64,000 bases of DNA. It comes from Certhia americana. Its lineage: Eukaryota > Chordata > Aves > Passeriformes > Certhiidae. Positions 49,201-60,295 of this stretch are shown here, piece after piece. Within the stretch, counting starts at the first letter, position 1, and each line of letters starts with the position of its first letter. The notes under the pieces are model-generated. The model was given only the letters and a program-made list of their open reading frames with translations. It searched no databases and had not been told where the DNA came from. A program made the translations under genes and the position numbers. The DNA lies in contig CM031858.1 of the NCBI GenBank assembly GCA_018697195.1, forward strand, positions 133,929,715 through 133,993,714, written 5' to 3'.

Positions 49201-52200
49201 GTTATTGAGATACTAATGAAGATGTCTTGCATTATTTGGATGGCTGAAGAATCTCTATTAATACCTGTTAATTTTTCTGAAAGCAGAGGCGTAGTTATTA
49301 TCAAATGTTTATGCCTATGATTGGAAGTAGCTGTATCAAAATGTGAAATACTCTGTGGTTATACTGTGGAGTGTACCAGTAGTGGCAACTCTGAGAAACA
49401 TGCTTGGCAAACAGGATGTTGGAAAGCTTCATAATAAGACTGTGCACAGGTTTTCCTGAAAACAATACAGAGTTTATAGTGTTGCTGATCTGTGCGAAAT
49501 GTACTCTTTATGAGTACAGAATATAAGGGCCTACTGATAACTCAGATATTTTTCTTTAGCACTTTCAAAATTCTATTTCATGTCATTTATATAGGGAGGA
49601 TGTGCCAGAATTCTTGGAACAAGCAAAATGGGATGTTTTAGCTAATATTTGACTTACTACTTCTTTCTTCCATACTTTTCCCACCTATGTCTCAGTATTT
49701 TGTGAAAGCCAGCAAAATGTTTGTACACCTTTGTATGAAGCAGCACAGAAAAACATCACTGGCTACTCAGAAAAAATCACCTTGGAAAAGGATCTAGGCA
49801 GCATTAAAAAAGGGCAAGCCATAGCCCTAATTATCACTTTAATAAATATGCAAAATAGAAATTTACAGCTTACTTCAAAAGGTCCTTATCATTTACCATC
49901 TGCACTGATCTATACCTAAGGATGGAGACCTTAGCTGACCCTGTCAATTTATAAAACCAGGATTGTAGAGATTATTTAACTTCCCTGTTTAGATCACCAC
50001 ATAATTTTATTCAGTTCTTTTACTCAATAGTGTCAAGTATTCTGCAAATAATCCTAAAAAACATTGCTAACATGCTTTTAGCATTGTGATAAAAAATTAT
50101 TTAAGTGGCGAGAAATGTCCCTCTTTTTAGTCTTTCTTTAGTGTCTCAAGCATGAAACACAACAAAAACAAAAGAAAAAAGCCATCAAGCAATCCTCAAA
50201 TAGAAAACAGGAATGTGAATCCATGTTCCCTACTAGGAAGCTGGCTGGCTGAAGTAGTCATTTGAGTATGCCCTTTTAAGGGCAATAATTGACACTTCAG
50301 TCACATTTAAACAGTAATAGTAAGTATCAATAATATATAAGTAATATTAAGTTGAAGAACACTTCAACAACCATTAATTATTTTTTATTTTCCTTCAGCT
50401 GTGATGTGGATCACAGACTTGGAAAGAACTTGTTTGCTGCAACAGTACCTTTTTATATTTGCTACAATTGGACATAAAGGCCTCGAGTAACCATTCAGTA
50501 ACCATTTATATCACAGCATCTGATACTTTGCTAGACCTGTAGCAGTTGTGCAGTTATATTTTTCCCACTGTCGAAAGCCAGAATGACAAAATTTAGAGCT
50601 AATTCCATAGAGGTAAAATTGGAATTGAATAGCTCAGCAAACAGGAGGAAATGTAATCCTTTGAGTACAAGACCTTTAACTGGCAAGTTTTGATGTTCAA
50701 AGCAAATACTTCTACGTTTTAGGATTTACTCTTAGGAGAGTCTTCTTTCCTTTGCTTAATTTGGTAATAGGGCTTTAAATATGGTGTAGAGGCCTGAGTA
50801 GAAGCCATACAAGGAAAAACTGAGGTGACTTGGTCTGTTCAGCCTGGAGCAGATTGAGGGGAGATCTCATTGCCCTTACAGCCTCCTTGTGAGGGGAAGA
50901 GGAGAGGCAGGCACTGATCTCTGCTCTGTAGTCCCAGTGACAGGACCCGACGGAATGGCCTGAAGCTGTGTCAGGAGAGGTTTAGGTTGGATGTTAGAAA
51001 AAGGTTCTTCACCCAGAGGGGCTTGGGCACTGGAACAGCTCCCCAGGGCTGACAGCACCAAGCGTGACAGAGTTCAAGAAGTGTTAGAACAATGCCCTCA
51101 GGCACGTGGGGCAACTCTTGGGGCTGTCCTGTAAAGGGCTAGGACTTGGGCTCAATGATCCTTATGGGTCCCTTGCAGCTCAGAATATTCTGTGATTTTG
51201 TAATGTTGTTTCAGGGATTTTTTTTCAGAATAAAATAGATTTTCCTGTATTCTCATGAACAGCATTTCAAGAGAAATCTCTAGTAAGAAATTCAGCTAGC
51301 ATTTTTTGAAGTACTTACCCAAAGTTAGGGTACTACATGTATATTTGATTTTAAAAATAAAATGTTATTTAATAATTTGGACCTCCTTGAGAAATCACTC
51401 CATTTTTAATAAAGCACATAAGTAGAGGAGCTAATTTATCAACTGTATAGAATTCCTAGTCATATTGCTGATACTAAGTGTCTGAAAATATGAAAAATAG
51501 AAGGATAAAATGATTTATTGTCATTGTCTTATCTTATGCCTAAACTCAGAAACAAACAAGGAGTTGCATATCTGTCTTCTGCAATGACGTGTGTACCCCA
51601 GCATTGGAAGCTGCAATTTTTTCATTCAAAGCAAGAAAGTTAAGATTTATTTTAGGCTTTTACTCAGTTTATGCAAATCTAATTCACCTGGATCCCAGAT
51701 GAGAGAGAAGAGAAAGGTCAAAACAGAAGTAGGATCTAACCTTAAGTTCAGAGCAGTCAGCTGTGAGAGAAGAGAGAAACACTGTGAAGAAGACTATAAA
51801 GCCCAGCACCTCCCAGTTGTAACCTTAAGGCTGCAGAGTCAGGCTCCTCCTTATCTTCTCCAGGAAGCCAGCAAGTTTGAGCCATTTTTCAATGCTGCCA
51901 TCAGTAACTTTTCAGCAATTGTTCAATACTGCCATCAGTATCCATGACTAGGGAGAAATCTGCTATCCTGCTTCTTCTAGTCTGTCATGTACAGAGATGG
52001 ACACGTTCTGTTCCAAGGAACCTGGAGTCCCTGATACATGAGACTTCTTAGTGAGATGTGGGTGAAGTCTGATGGGGCCATTGTAGATCAGTTTTAGTTC
52101 TTGACAAGTCTGTTCATGAATCAGGTTCATATTAAGAATTCTTTTCTATTCATTTTTATCTTTATTTTAGCATGTTAGATTGTTAGATCTCTCTCAGGTA

Positions 52201-55181
52201 TATTAGGACCAGTTAGAAAGAACAGGGAAGTAGACCATGGGAGTATGGCTGTGTCTACTATTAAATAAAGTTTCAGTGGTCATTATAATAGCAACCATCT
52301 ACTGTGATAGTAGAAGAAGGTTTTGAGAGAGTATTTCAGCATTTCCATCTCTCTCTGGCTATAGTTCATCTCTATATTTCATCAATATACTTAAATATAT
52401 CTCTATTCTGATTAAGCGGAAAACATACAGTTACTTTCTGTAATGTCCAGGAATGTCTCCTTCATGAAAGCATTGATTTATTTCCTCTAAAGTACATAGC
52501 TCTGAAAAAAATTAGTTCTTGAGTTGAGATCATTACACCACAGGGCACAATATATGCTTTTTAAGTATGCTTCATAAACCAAGGTTAAATCAAGTAGTGT
52601 AGAAAAATACCAAATAATGTGATGATACTGGTCATATATTAAAAAAATAAAATCATATCAAGATTTTTTTAGAAATGACTGGTGACTTTGTCATCTCATA
52701 TTTTCAGTTTGAGACATTTTAAAATAATCTCATAGTGATTTATGGTTTTTCAGCAGTTTCAAGACATTAAGGCTACTTAGAGCTTTCTTGTTTTGAAGAA
52801 ACATTACAAAAAAAAGCATTAATTACTTTAGTAATTAATCCTGAACCTGCTCTGAATTACTTTAGAGGTGATGACTAGGCTAATAGCTGCAGTGAAGATC
52901 TTTGCTGCTGCAAAGTTAATATTGTTTTACTTGGCAAATGGATAAAAAATACCAATTTTGTTCAGTTCTTCTGCTTCCACCCAAGTGAGATCTTTCTCAA
53001 TTCAATATTCTGTCCTTTCTAGTACTTCTTCAGACAACTCTACACAAAACATCTGAAACCTCAATTTGAAGAGTAGGATCCACTGTGTTGACCTTTCTAC
53101 TAAAAATCTAAAGAATATATCTATTGTATAGATTTGTCACAGCACTTCAATTATACTTCTAAAATTCGAGAATCTAATAGACTTTTGTGTTTGCTAATAG
53201 TATCATATTAATTTCTTCAATTCCGTTTGGAAATATTTTTCTATGTACTTTTTATACCTAGAACAAAAATGAGTGAAAGTTCAACAGGTTTCAAGCATCT
53301 TTATTTTGACAATGTATTTATTTAAAGATTTGTGTTTGAAAGACATCCAGACATAAAGATTAATGGACTTCTAGGCCTCTTAAAAATAATTATGCTATAT
53401 AAGATTTCTGTATTAAGATAGTATTTAGGAAAAATAAAGATTTCTTTTCACTATGCATATGGACCAACTTAGAAATATCATCATTCTCTCTGAGCTCAAG
53501 CCCAAGGGTGTTTTAATGACTCAATTATCTTCCCTCTATTGTCCATTATGTTGGAACAGTGATACTGCTATCAAATTTCTTTCTGATTTAGAAAGTAGTG
53601 CAAGAGTAGAAGACATTGTATTTGTAGATTTTATATTGGTAACAGCAATTTAAACTTAAAAGAAAAATAAAAAAAAATTTGAAAGGTTGAAAAGCAAACA
53701 AAAGTCTCATTCTCTGCTATTTTCCTAGCACTATCCACAGCCCACATAGACAGTAGGGCCAGGCTGCCCAAAGGCCAACTCAGAAGAATGTAAAAGCCTT
53801 ATTTAAAAATGGTATAGAGTGTGGGGCAGGAAAGGTCAGGGAATGGGAGAAGTTCCAAGAACTGATTCAATACCCACTGGTTTCTGAAGGTGTAGGTTTA
53901 TGACCTGCCATATCTGTTTCCCATTACCTTACCTAATGGTTCCACTAGAAATTGCCAGCAGAACAATGATCTTGATCCCACACATGATAGGAAGCCAAAT
54001 CCTGTTGAGGTGTAGCATACTATTTATGCTCTCTGCAATACATTTTTCCTTCTTATGATTCTATCTTGCTTGAGTATGATTTTTCTCTGAGTTTGACTTC
54101 ATCCTCTGCTTTAATACCCACCTACAAAATGCTATTTCCTTAAAATAAAAATCTCTCTTTTCCTCTTCAGTCTGTGTACTGTAAATTAGATCATAATTTT
54201 TTGAGCAATCCTCAATAACCAATAACTCAGGAAACATATTTAGTTCTAGTAATGCATACTATTTTTGTGTGTAGCTTGGGGGCTGTTGCTCCATATTCAT
54301 GGGATTGTTTAAATTGAATTTAATATAACTTTGAAAAGGAAACAGAATCTATTTCATATTAGATCTATTTCTAATTTAAGTAAATTTCATTTGACTTAAA
54401 ATTCTTTCACATTATTTACCAAAACTGGATTTTAGATTATTTATGGGCTGCCAAATTAGTTGATAGGGATCCAATGAATTTTCATTCCTTTGTGACAGGC
54501 GAATGCCCTGAGCCATTTGTAACCTTTGATATATTCAGAGTATTCATTGGTGTCAGTCAGCTGAGTTTATGTGCATGAACTGGGTTCTGAGTATTGATTT
54601 TAGTGTCTTTTGTTCTTCATAATTTTAAACTCTAAGACAAGTTACAGTAATATCTTTATTAAACCTTTTAACCTGTAGAAGCTATGAGAATTGATTTAAC
54701 CAATGAAGATTTAAAGTAATTGCCCAAACCCTTTCTGACACTTCCAATTTTTATGCCTGAACCATTAGACTGTATCTTGTGTGTGCACTGCATAAAACCT
54801 ACAGCACAAGCAAATTTTTTTTCTTCTATCTTTATGTCATCCTGATCAAGGAAACTGTAAAGTAGTTCTACCTGACACCTGTCCTGCTCTCTTTTTCTTT
54901 AGTGTGTTAATCATCCTGGAAGTGCACAAAATATCCATGGGTTCCCTTCAGTAAATGTTCAATAAGAGTCCCCAAATGTATACATTAGCATGCAGTGAAT
55001 ATGCCTCTAGATTTAGAGCACCATACTTGGTTGGTTGACTAAATTCTTCAAGTTATATTAATTTGTTGATTTTTGTTAATGTTTTGGGTTTTAATGCATT
55101 TTTATATTACTTTTATTATTATTTCTGCATTTTTTCTCTCCCCTTCTTTTTGCTTTACATTTTGGTTTCATTTGTTTATAG
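46230..55181 (+). other. Intron, 9.0 kb, with CR1 insertion
   Basis: Longest intron of the window. It includes the CR1 element at 50806-51199. A few open frames of 60-118 codons near 47622, 49731 and 51591 lack splice sites or homology that I can support. A well-formed acceptor at 54903 is followed by a stop in the required phase. No other repeats are recognised. Confidence 0.65.
50806..51199 (+). mobile_element. CR1 LINE, truncated 3' end
   Basis: About 390 bases with clear similarity to the avian chicken-repeat-1 3' region: TTCAGCCTGGAG, GGGAGATCTCATTGCCC, AGGAGAGGTTTAGGTTGGATGTTAG, TTCTTCACCCAGAG, CACTGGAACAG and GGGCTCAATGATCCTTATGGGTCCC, ending CAGAATATTCTGTGATTTTG. The AT-rich terminus with ATTCTGTGA is the hallmark of CR1 3' ends. 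It is 5'-truncated, as most CR1 copies are, and retains no open reverse-transcriptase frame. It is the main evidence that the host is a bird or close sauropsid. Confidence 0.93.
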
Positions 55182-55217
55182 AAGAAAAGAAAACAGATCC
55201 AGAAAATGGGGATACAG
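55182..55217 (+). CDS. RIMS1: RIM microexon, 36 nt, phase 1-1
   Basis: This microexon is preceded by a long pyrimidine tract (TTTTTTCTCTCCCCTTCTTTTTGC...GTTTATAG) and followed by ACAG|GTAGGG. In phase 1 it reads x-AA then E plus EKKTDPENGDT and leaves G, so joining to 60195 gives Gly-Ala-Met-Asp. That makes 12 codons, symmetric and open. The Asp-Pro-Glu-Asn-Gly-Asp-Thr-Gly run just before the AMDAEE core exon resembles RIM family sequence as I recall it. Upstream TGC and CTCTCC elements again fit SRRM4/PTB control. The acceptor TAGAAG is a potential NAGNAG that would delete one residue. Confidence 0.83.
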
Positions 55218-58200
55218 GTAGGGTGACTTATTAAAAATATTTTTGTGTTTTTCCCTTAAATTCTTTGATCTGTTATGTTTAAACAAATATGTAGCAAAGA
55301 GTTGGAGTGCAATTTTGATGTGTTTTGCAGATTTCAAAATAGGCACTAGGAAGTGGAACTATGAAAGGGCTTTCCCAAATGTATTTCCTTTGCTATTTTA
55401 CGGGTGTCAAATAAGGGTGAGAAATGGTAAGAAAGATACCAGAATCAGTTAAATGAAGATGTCATACACTTAAAAACCTCTGTTCTGTCCTCCCCATTTC
55501 AGACACAGGGCGTGCTCACCTGCACATGTTTTTCTGCTCTATTACTGATAGATTCTGATTTTTAAAATATCAGTGTCACTTTAGTCCCCTGATCAAGAAT
55601 TTTTCCCCCATTCCTTACTGGCTGTGCCTCCCAAATTTTCTGTCCCTTTCGTCCACATGTATTCAAAATAAAGTCTGTTCTAACATTATAAGGGAAATGC
55701 CTCTCTTCTTCCATACCAGATTCCCTTTAACTCTTTGTGCCACAGAAGCCTCACTGCACAGCAATCTCCTCTTCCATACCCAGATCCTGGTGTAGGATCT
55801 CCATCACCAGCATTTCTAGGAACTACAATAGTTTAATCAGTCCCCCTGGAGAAGACAGTGAAAGAAAGAATGAAAGAGCAGAGATCCCAGCTGGTTTTTA
55901 TTTTGGTTTTTAACCAGATAGGTTTGCCTTAGGCTGACCTGGATGATAAGGCCGGTTTGTTGTCCCTTTTGTCCCTGGTGTGGATCACAGGCTACCAGCT
56001 GAAGAGTCTTACCCTTGAGAGTAGTCAGTATTTGACCTTAGGAGCAAATAACAGTCTTTAGCTCTAGGCTGAATTCAATGATTGGTTATCTCCTTGTAAA
56101 GCTGTGACTCAGTGAGCAGCTGAGCAGTTTGGAAAAAAAGGTATTAACCAAATCACTGATTCCAGCCCTTCATTTTAGTTGTGAAGTTTATCTTATTTCA
56201 ACTTAGCTTATTTCAAGTTAAAACATGAAAGTAATGTTTTTATTTGAAGCTGAAGCAGTGATTTTAGTGCCTGTCCTGGGTCTTGGTGTAGGAATGGAAT
56301 TATACGGTCACCACCTAGACTATGGATGGAATTATGTGGATCTTACCTCAACTGGGCTTATCCCTAGCTTCCACTTCAATAAAAGAACCAAGAGTTCATT
56401 TTTCTACTATGTTTAATAGGCAATAGTACTGCCAACTCAAGCTGGGTGCCTCTTAATTGGGGCCCTGTTCATATTCTGATTGCACTTCTGCTTATCCAAT
56501 CCTGCTTGCAGCATCTGGGGTCTTCTCTTCTTATTTACTCCCACAGCCTCCAGGCACTCTTTTGTCTATGTCTTGAGAAATTGCCCTACTTTTGTTACAA
56601 AATATCCTATAGCTACAGTTGAAATTATAGTTCATTGTCTAGTGGTTACATTTCCATTGATAAAACAAAGGGTCAAATTCATGTGGCCCAAAGTTTAATT
56701 TACTGTAGTCACTAGATCTAGGCTCTAGCACAACCACTGTGGATCTGAGAGATTACAGCGCTGCACTGCAAAGTACTTCTGTGCCTTACTCTGTCATTTC
56801 AGGAGTCTTTGCTCTGTAGTTGTATTGCTTTCTCTCAGCACATTCTCTTCTGAAAATATGGGTAATGGCTGGTAATGAATCAGCAGTTGTCTCTCTGTCA
56901 GCCAGGAATTGCCTTGTACCCATGAAAACCCCACTCAACTGACCTTCAGGCCATGGTTTTTTGATGTTAGAGTTCAAAATAAGCAATACTCCAGAATCTT
57001 GCCTACAATGCAATGACCCCAGTTATGTCTGGTGAGCAGCACTAGGCTTTTTTCTTCCCTTCAGTCTTAATTTTTTGTATTCATATGGCTGGAATTTGAG
57101 TGTCTCGTTGGATATTTCTGTTGGAGGCACAACTACTTATAAGTAGTTTATAAGCAAAATTCTGGAAGGATGTTCAAGCAGAAATGAACTCATTTTACCT
57201 TGGCAAAATTTGGTTTTGTACACTTTGATACATTGTGGCATTCTTCAGTATATCAGAAACAGCTTTAACTTTTCTAGTGCCAGTCATTATAGTCCTGAAA
57301 TTGTGTTGTACTGGGCTCCAGCTCAGGATCTAATAACATAAGGGCTCAGTTAGCCTGTGAGTGATTCAGGTGTGTGAAAGCTTATGCTCCTACATTTTAA
57401 CCACTATTGATAACTAATGGTTAGATTCAGATTCGTCCTGGTTTGTTGACACATGCTCCATGAACAACTCCTGACTGCAGTGGAATCCTTAGGATAGGAC
57501 CAATGTTCTACCTCGGGTACTAAACTTATGTTAAAAGCTGAGGCTTCTAATACACCCAGATGGTTACTGAACTCTCTAGAAGTATTTTCTGCTCCTGCTA
57601 AACCCTCCCACATAGGTGTCAGCTAAGCAGAGATTTGCCAGAAGAAGTGGAGGTGCTGATAGCCCTGCATTCCCACCACTTAGTGTGACATGCTTTCCTG
57701 CATGGGGGGAAATTCCAGGGGAATGGGAAATGCCATGACACTCTCCCATCTTTTCCTACTGCCATGCAGGTCACAGCTGCATCTGGCTGAAGTTACAGTG
57801 AGCTCAGCCTGGGGCAGGCAGGAACCCTGCACTCTCTTCCTGCATATCAGTTCCATGTGCAGTGGAACCAGAGACATCTTCTGCATTATGGACTGTCCAC
57901 TGCCCTCAGGCTTTCCTCTTTTTGCTATTAACTGAATTCATTCCCTTGTTAAAGACGGTTTCAAAAATATAAAGGAAGTTAGATTTTCCTTTGGTAAGAT
58001 TTTATGGGAATTGAATAATTTTTTTTTTCAAAATTTTTCTATCTTGTTTTTCTCTTGGGAAAAAATAAACTACAAATTTTGCTTGTTTTGTTGCACAGGA
58101 CTCACGCCAAGGCCTCATATTTTATGCTCCCCTCTTGACTGGCATACTTTGTACATATCATGGGCAATTGGTTTTGTGGAAATCTAACTTTCGCTTTGCC

Positions 58201-60194
58201 AATTGATCATAGAAAAGAATGAATATTTTCTCAAGTAATTGGGAAATTTTTAATTTATGGTCATGAACTGTTATTTCTTCACTCACAATTTCCTGAAATT
58301 TGACAGAATTTCTGGAGACACAGAAAACATGCCATGATTTCATAATAAAACATAAGAAAAATTGAAAAAAATTTCCCTTTTTTATGAAAAATGCCTCCTT
58401 TCCTGCATTACTGAAAAATGACAAGATTTTGATTTTAGCAAAAGATTATTTCTTTCTTTGAGAGGAGACTGGAGTATTTTACTTCAAAAAAAGTATGTGT
58501 TACTTCTGTCATTAAAAATAAAATATTTTCCAGTGTAAAGTTTTTGTTTTCAAGAGAAAAAGAAAAAAAATTAGCTTTTAAAACTAGATCCTAAAAATGT
58601 CACTTCATCTTAATGATAAATTGACAAACACTGCTGTGTATTCTATAATGACTGAGGAAAATTATCATGGGAAAGACAAACTGGTGGGGGTTTTTTTTAG
58701 AAATTTTCATCTGCTTCTCTCTTTTTCATTTTATTTCTCCCTATAAAACACCATTTATTCTTTCTCATTAATTTTTCTTAATTTTTCTTTCTCTTAGAAT
58801 TTTTGATGAAGTCTTTTCTTTCATGTTGTAGCCTGTAAAGATAGAGAGTTAGAATACAAAACTAGAAGCCAGAGTGTTTATAGAGAACAGAACAGCTTAG
58901 TGTTTTTAACACTTCCACTTCCTTTTACCTCCTCTCCTTCCAGATTTCCTATAAAGTGCCACAACATCTCCCTGACAGCTCTCATAGTATGTGCTACTAC
59001 CCCTATTCTCAAGACAGAAAATACGAAGCTGAGAGGCCCAGGTTCTGTGCAGAGCCCCACTTTGCTGTTAGATTGTGACTTACAACTGAGGTTTAGTGTT
59101 TAAACCAGGTTTCTGTAGTACATTGGAACCTAATATTCCTCTCAGTTCCATATATGCAGTCCACATTGCTCAATATATACAATATAAAGATACTTCTATT
59201 TATGATTAGTAGGATTCTGAAATTTTAATCCTGGACAACTTTTGCATTAAAATTATGGATAGTTTAAGACAAATCTCAGTCAAAATGAATGCTTTTTAGC
59301 ATTCAGTGGATAATGATTTATTCTTCACTTATACCAGGTTAAAATGGAAAAGAATCAACTTGTGTGTGTATGATAGCTAATTATATTTTGTTTGAAAATC
59401 TTTTTTGAGCTTCCTCTCATTTTTCTATTTCTCAGTCTTCCACCTCAGCTTTGGCACTTCCTTATTATTTTACATTGCAAATTGTGGTATTACAGTACCA
59501 GTTTATTGAAACCAGCTACTGCCTGAGTCATATAGTGAGACCCCATCCCTGACTGAAACTACCTCTTTTATCTGAGAAGAGTCAATCCTGAAACTGTTCT
59601 TTAAGCTGTGTTTCATTAGAATGTAATACAGTGATGCCACTGGGTGGCTCTTTAAGATTCCTTTAGTCATTCTTTGAATTTTTTGAGCATCCTAAGGATA
59701 GACTCAAATAGTAAATGGAAAGTCTGCTGGTCCGTGGTTGTCACTTGATTATTAATTTCATATGTCAGACTATAATAAATGCAGAACCATGATCTCTACC
59801 CAAAATAAGCAGGTTATCTTTGAATTCCTCCTTATTAAATAAAAGACTCAATTTCACTTGAATATTCTTAAAATAGTAAAATTATATTCCGTGGAAACAT
59901 TGTGTTTCATTTATATTGAGTTTTTTTGACAAAGCTGGCTTCATTTGAATTGTGTAGATAATAAAACCCTTATTTAAGATTCTGCTGAAATACTTATCTG
60001 CTATTTTCCTCCTGTTACAACTTTTTAGTTTTCTGCAAAATCATAATTCAGGAACTATAATTATATGCACGGAATTTAACTAAGTCAAATTTCATCTCTT
60101 TCTGTTAAAACTTCCATGAGCATAATCTTAACCTTGGAATTGATGACTGCTTGTGTATTTATTTTCTTCTTTTCTTCTGTTTTTAACTTAACAG
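55218..60194 (+). other. Intron, 5.0 kb
   Basis: Intron with two mildly GC-richer blocks at about 55500-56130 and 57600-57950 that I cannot assign to a repeat family. A splice-flanked stretch near 57617-57653 is open only in phase 0 and stops in the required phase. T-runs occur near 58020 and 58690. The intron ends GTTTTTAACTTAACAG. Confidence 0.65.
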
Positions 60195-60295
60195 GTGCAA
60201 TGGATGCAGAAGAAAGGAATCGCCAAATGAAAATGAGCAAGTACAAACAGGTAGCAGGATCAGATTCCAGGCTGGAACAAGATTATCATTCTAAG
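60195..60295 (+). CDS. RIMS1: RIM core linker exon, 101 nt, phase 1-0, GC donor
   Basis: Recognised RIM exon reading x-GT then AMDAEERNRQMK, a basic stretch, and YKQVAGSDSRLEQDYHSK, ending exactly on the Lys codon. In family members the next residues are Tyr-Arg-Ser, encoded by the following exon outside the window. The acceptor is AACTTAACAG. The donor after AAG is GCAAGG, so this is a GC-AG intron; no GT lies at the conserved junction. A GT inside the exon (CAG|GTAGCA at 60251) could act as an alternative donor after Lys-Gln, removing 45 nt in frame. The Asp-Ala-Glu-Glu, Met-Ser-Lys and Ser-Asp-Ser-Arg residues differ from the Asp-Ile-Glu-Glu, Leu-Asn-Lys and Ser-Asp-Pro-Arg that I associate with RIMS2, which favours RIMS1. 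Confidence 0.95.

Noticed and set aside
50876..51061. Minus-strand 61-codon open frame
   Set aside because: It lies entirely within the antisense strand of the CR1 element.
51699..51716. 18-nt phase 1-1 segment (DEREEK-like) after GATCCCAG
   Set aside because: The donor GTCAAA is poor and the segment too short to be convincing.
54904..54951. 48-nt segment after a very strong acceptor (CTCTCTTTTTCTTTAG)
   Set aside because: Open in phases 0 and 2, but in phase 1, the only phase compatible with its neighbours, it hits TAA at once.
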